From assembly GCA_913776795.1 (NCBI GenBank), contig CAJYRH010000300.1, positions 1-14,038 of the forward strand: 14,038 bases of DNA. Reading direction: 5' to 3'. The notes beneath the pieces were generated by a model, which saw nothing but the letters and a program-made list of their open reading frames with translations, was not told the DNA's origin and ran no database searches. The position numbers were made by a program, and so were the translations under genes. This document shows, piece by piece, positions 13,572-14,038 of the stretch. Source of the DNA: an uncultured Pseudorhodoferax sp. (GTDB lineage Bacteria; Pseudomonadota; Gammaproteobacteria; Burkholderiales; Burkholderiaceae). How positions within the stretch are numbered: the stretch's first letter is position 1; each line of letters begins with the position of its first letter.

Positions 13572-14038
13572 ATGTCCGCTGATTCCCGTCCCGAGTCCGT
13601 CCTGCGCCGACGCATGCTGCAGATGGCCGCCATGTCGCCCTTCGCCGGCCTGTCGGCCGCTGCGCTGGCGCAGCAGTTCCCCACCGCCAAGGTCAACACC
13701 ACGGGCCTGGCCATCACCGACACCGAGGTGACGGTCGGCCAGCTGCATTCGGCCACCGGCACCATGGCCATTTCCGAGACCGGCTCGATCCAGGCCGAGC
13801 AGCTGGCCATCGACCAGATCAACGCCATGGGCGGCATCCTGGGCCGCAAGATCAAGGTCATCAAGGAGGACGGCGCCTCCGACTGGCCCACCTTCGCCGA
13901 GAAGAGCCGCAAGCTGCTCGTCAACGACAAGGCCGCCTGTGTCTTCGGGTGCTGGACCAGTGCCTCGCGCAAGGCCGTGCTGCCGGTGTTCGAGAAGGAG
14001 AACGGCCTCCTGTACTACCCGACCTTCTACGAAGGCCT
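13572..14038 (+). CDS. urtA: Urea/short-chain amide ABC transporter substrate-binding protein (5' part only)
   Basis: The first 155 residues are present; the frame is open at the window edge. The N-terminus has a twin-arginine-like motif RRRMLQM (12-18) and a signal peptide ending at ALA-QQ near residue 34. The mature part matches the UrtA/FmdD binding-protein family: [74 protein letters not shown] and [13 protein letters not shown]. These proteins deliver urea, or short-chain amides in FmdD, to an ABC importer of the branched-chain amino-acid transporter type. Divergent pairing with an aliphatic amidase favours amide import; the gene symbol marks the family, not the proven substrate. AGGAG sits 7 bases before the ATG. 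The permease and ATPase genes are expected beyond the right edge. It is the only plus-strand gene in the window. Confidence 0.92.
   Translation, partial: MSADSRPESVLRRRMLQMAAMSPFAGLSAAALAQQFPTAKVNTTGLAITDTEVTVGQLHSATGTMAISETGSIQAEQLAIDQINAMGGILGRKIKVIKEDGASDWPTFAEKSRKLLVNDKAACVFGCWTSASRKAVLPVFEKENGLLYYPTFYEG

Noticed and set aside
13547..13972. Minus-strand open frame within the start of the transporter gene
   Set aside because: It is antisense to a clear UrtA-type coding sequence with signal peptide and ribosome binding site, and has no recognisable domain.
1..14038. Mobile element, prophage, CRISPR, tRNA or rRNA
   Set aside because: No transposase, integrase, regular spaced repeats, tRNA cloverleaf or rRNA stretch was seen; composition is even across the window.

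Overview
This 14 kb window is GC-rich chromosomal DNA. Its protein families and codon use fit a Burkholderiales betaproteobacterium, most likely of the Comamonadaceae type. That placement is inferred from sequence feel and was not tested by a search. I see no rRNA, tRNA, CRISPR array, insertion sequence, phage gene or replication origin. Coding density is very high: every intergenic gap is under 180 bases, and ten of eleven genes lie on the minus strand.

Read in the direction of minus-strand transcription (right to left), the layout has three parts. (1) Amide module, 13398 to 10098: an aliphatic amidase very close to Pseudomonas AmiE, a CbbQ/NirQ/NorQ-type MoxR AAA+ ATPase, and a NorD/CbbO-type VWA protein. 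Each pair is joined by a 4-base GTGA stop/start overlap. Divergent on the plus strand is the 5' end of a urea/short-chain-amide ABC transporter binding protein (UrtA/FmdD type). (2) Lipoprotein and signalling module, 9931 to 4172: an alpha/beta-hydrolase lipoprotein, then an unusual hybrid histidine kinase whose sensor is a whole NCS1-type permease plus an eight-cysteine module, joined by an ATGA overlap to a response regulator with receiver, PAS-like and LuxR-type HTH domains. (3) Envelope and c-di-GMP module, 4113 to 1: a small four-helix membrane protein (DUF6644-like) and a secreted DUF6152 protein, then a GGDEF-EAL protein with a shrunken CHASE2-like N-terminus, then a truncated MHYT-domain membrane protein running off the left edge.

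The working model is an inference. The UrtA-type system imports urea or short amides and AmiE hydrolyses them to ammonia and acid. The MoxR/VWA pair may activate or remodel the amidase or another enzyme complex. The permease-kinase/regulator pair senses a nitrogenous solute and may control the locus through the 173-base divergent promoter region. That region holds a perfect TACGT-N6-ACGTA palindrome and a possible sigma-54 element facing amiE. The c-di-GMP genes at the left are probably a separate unit.
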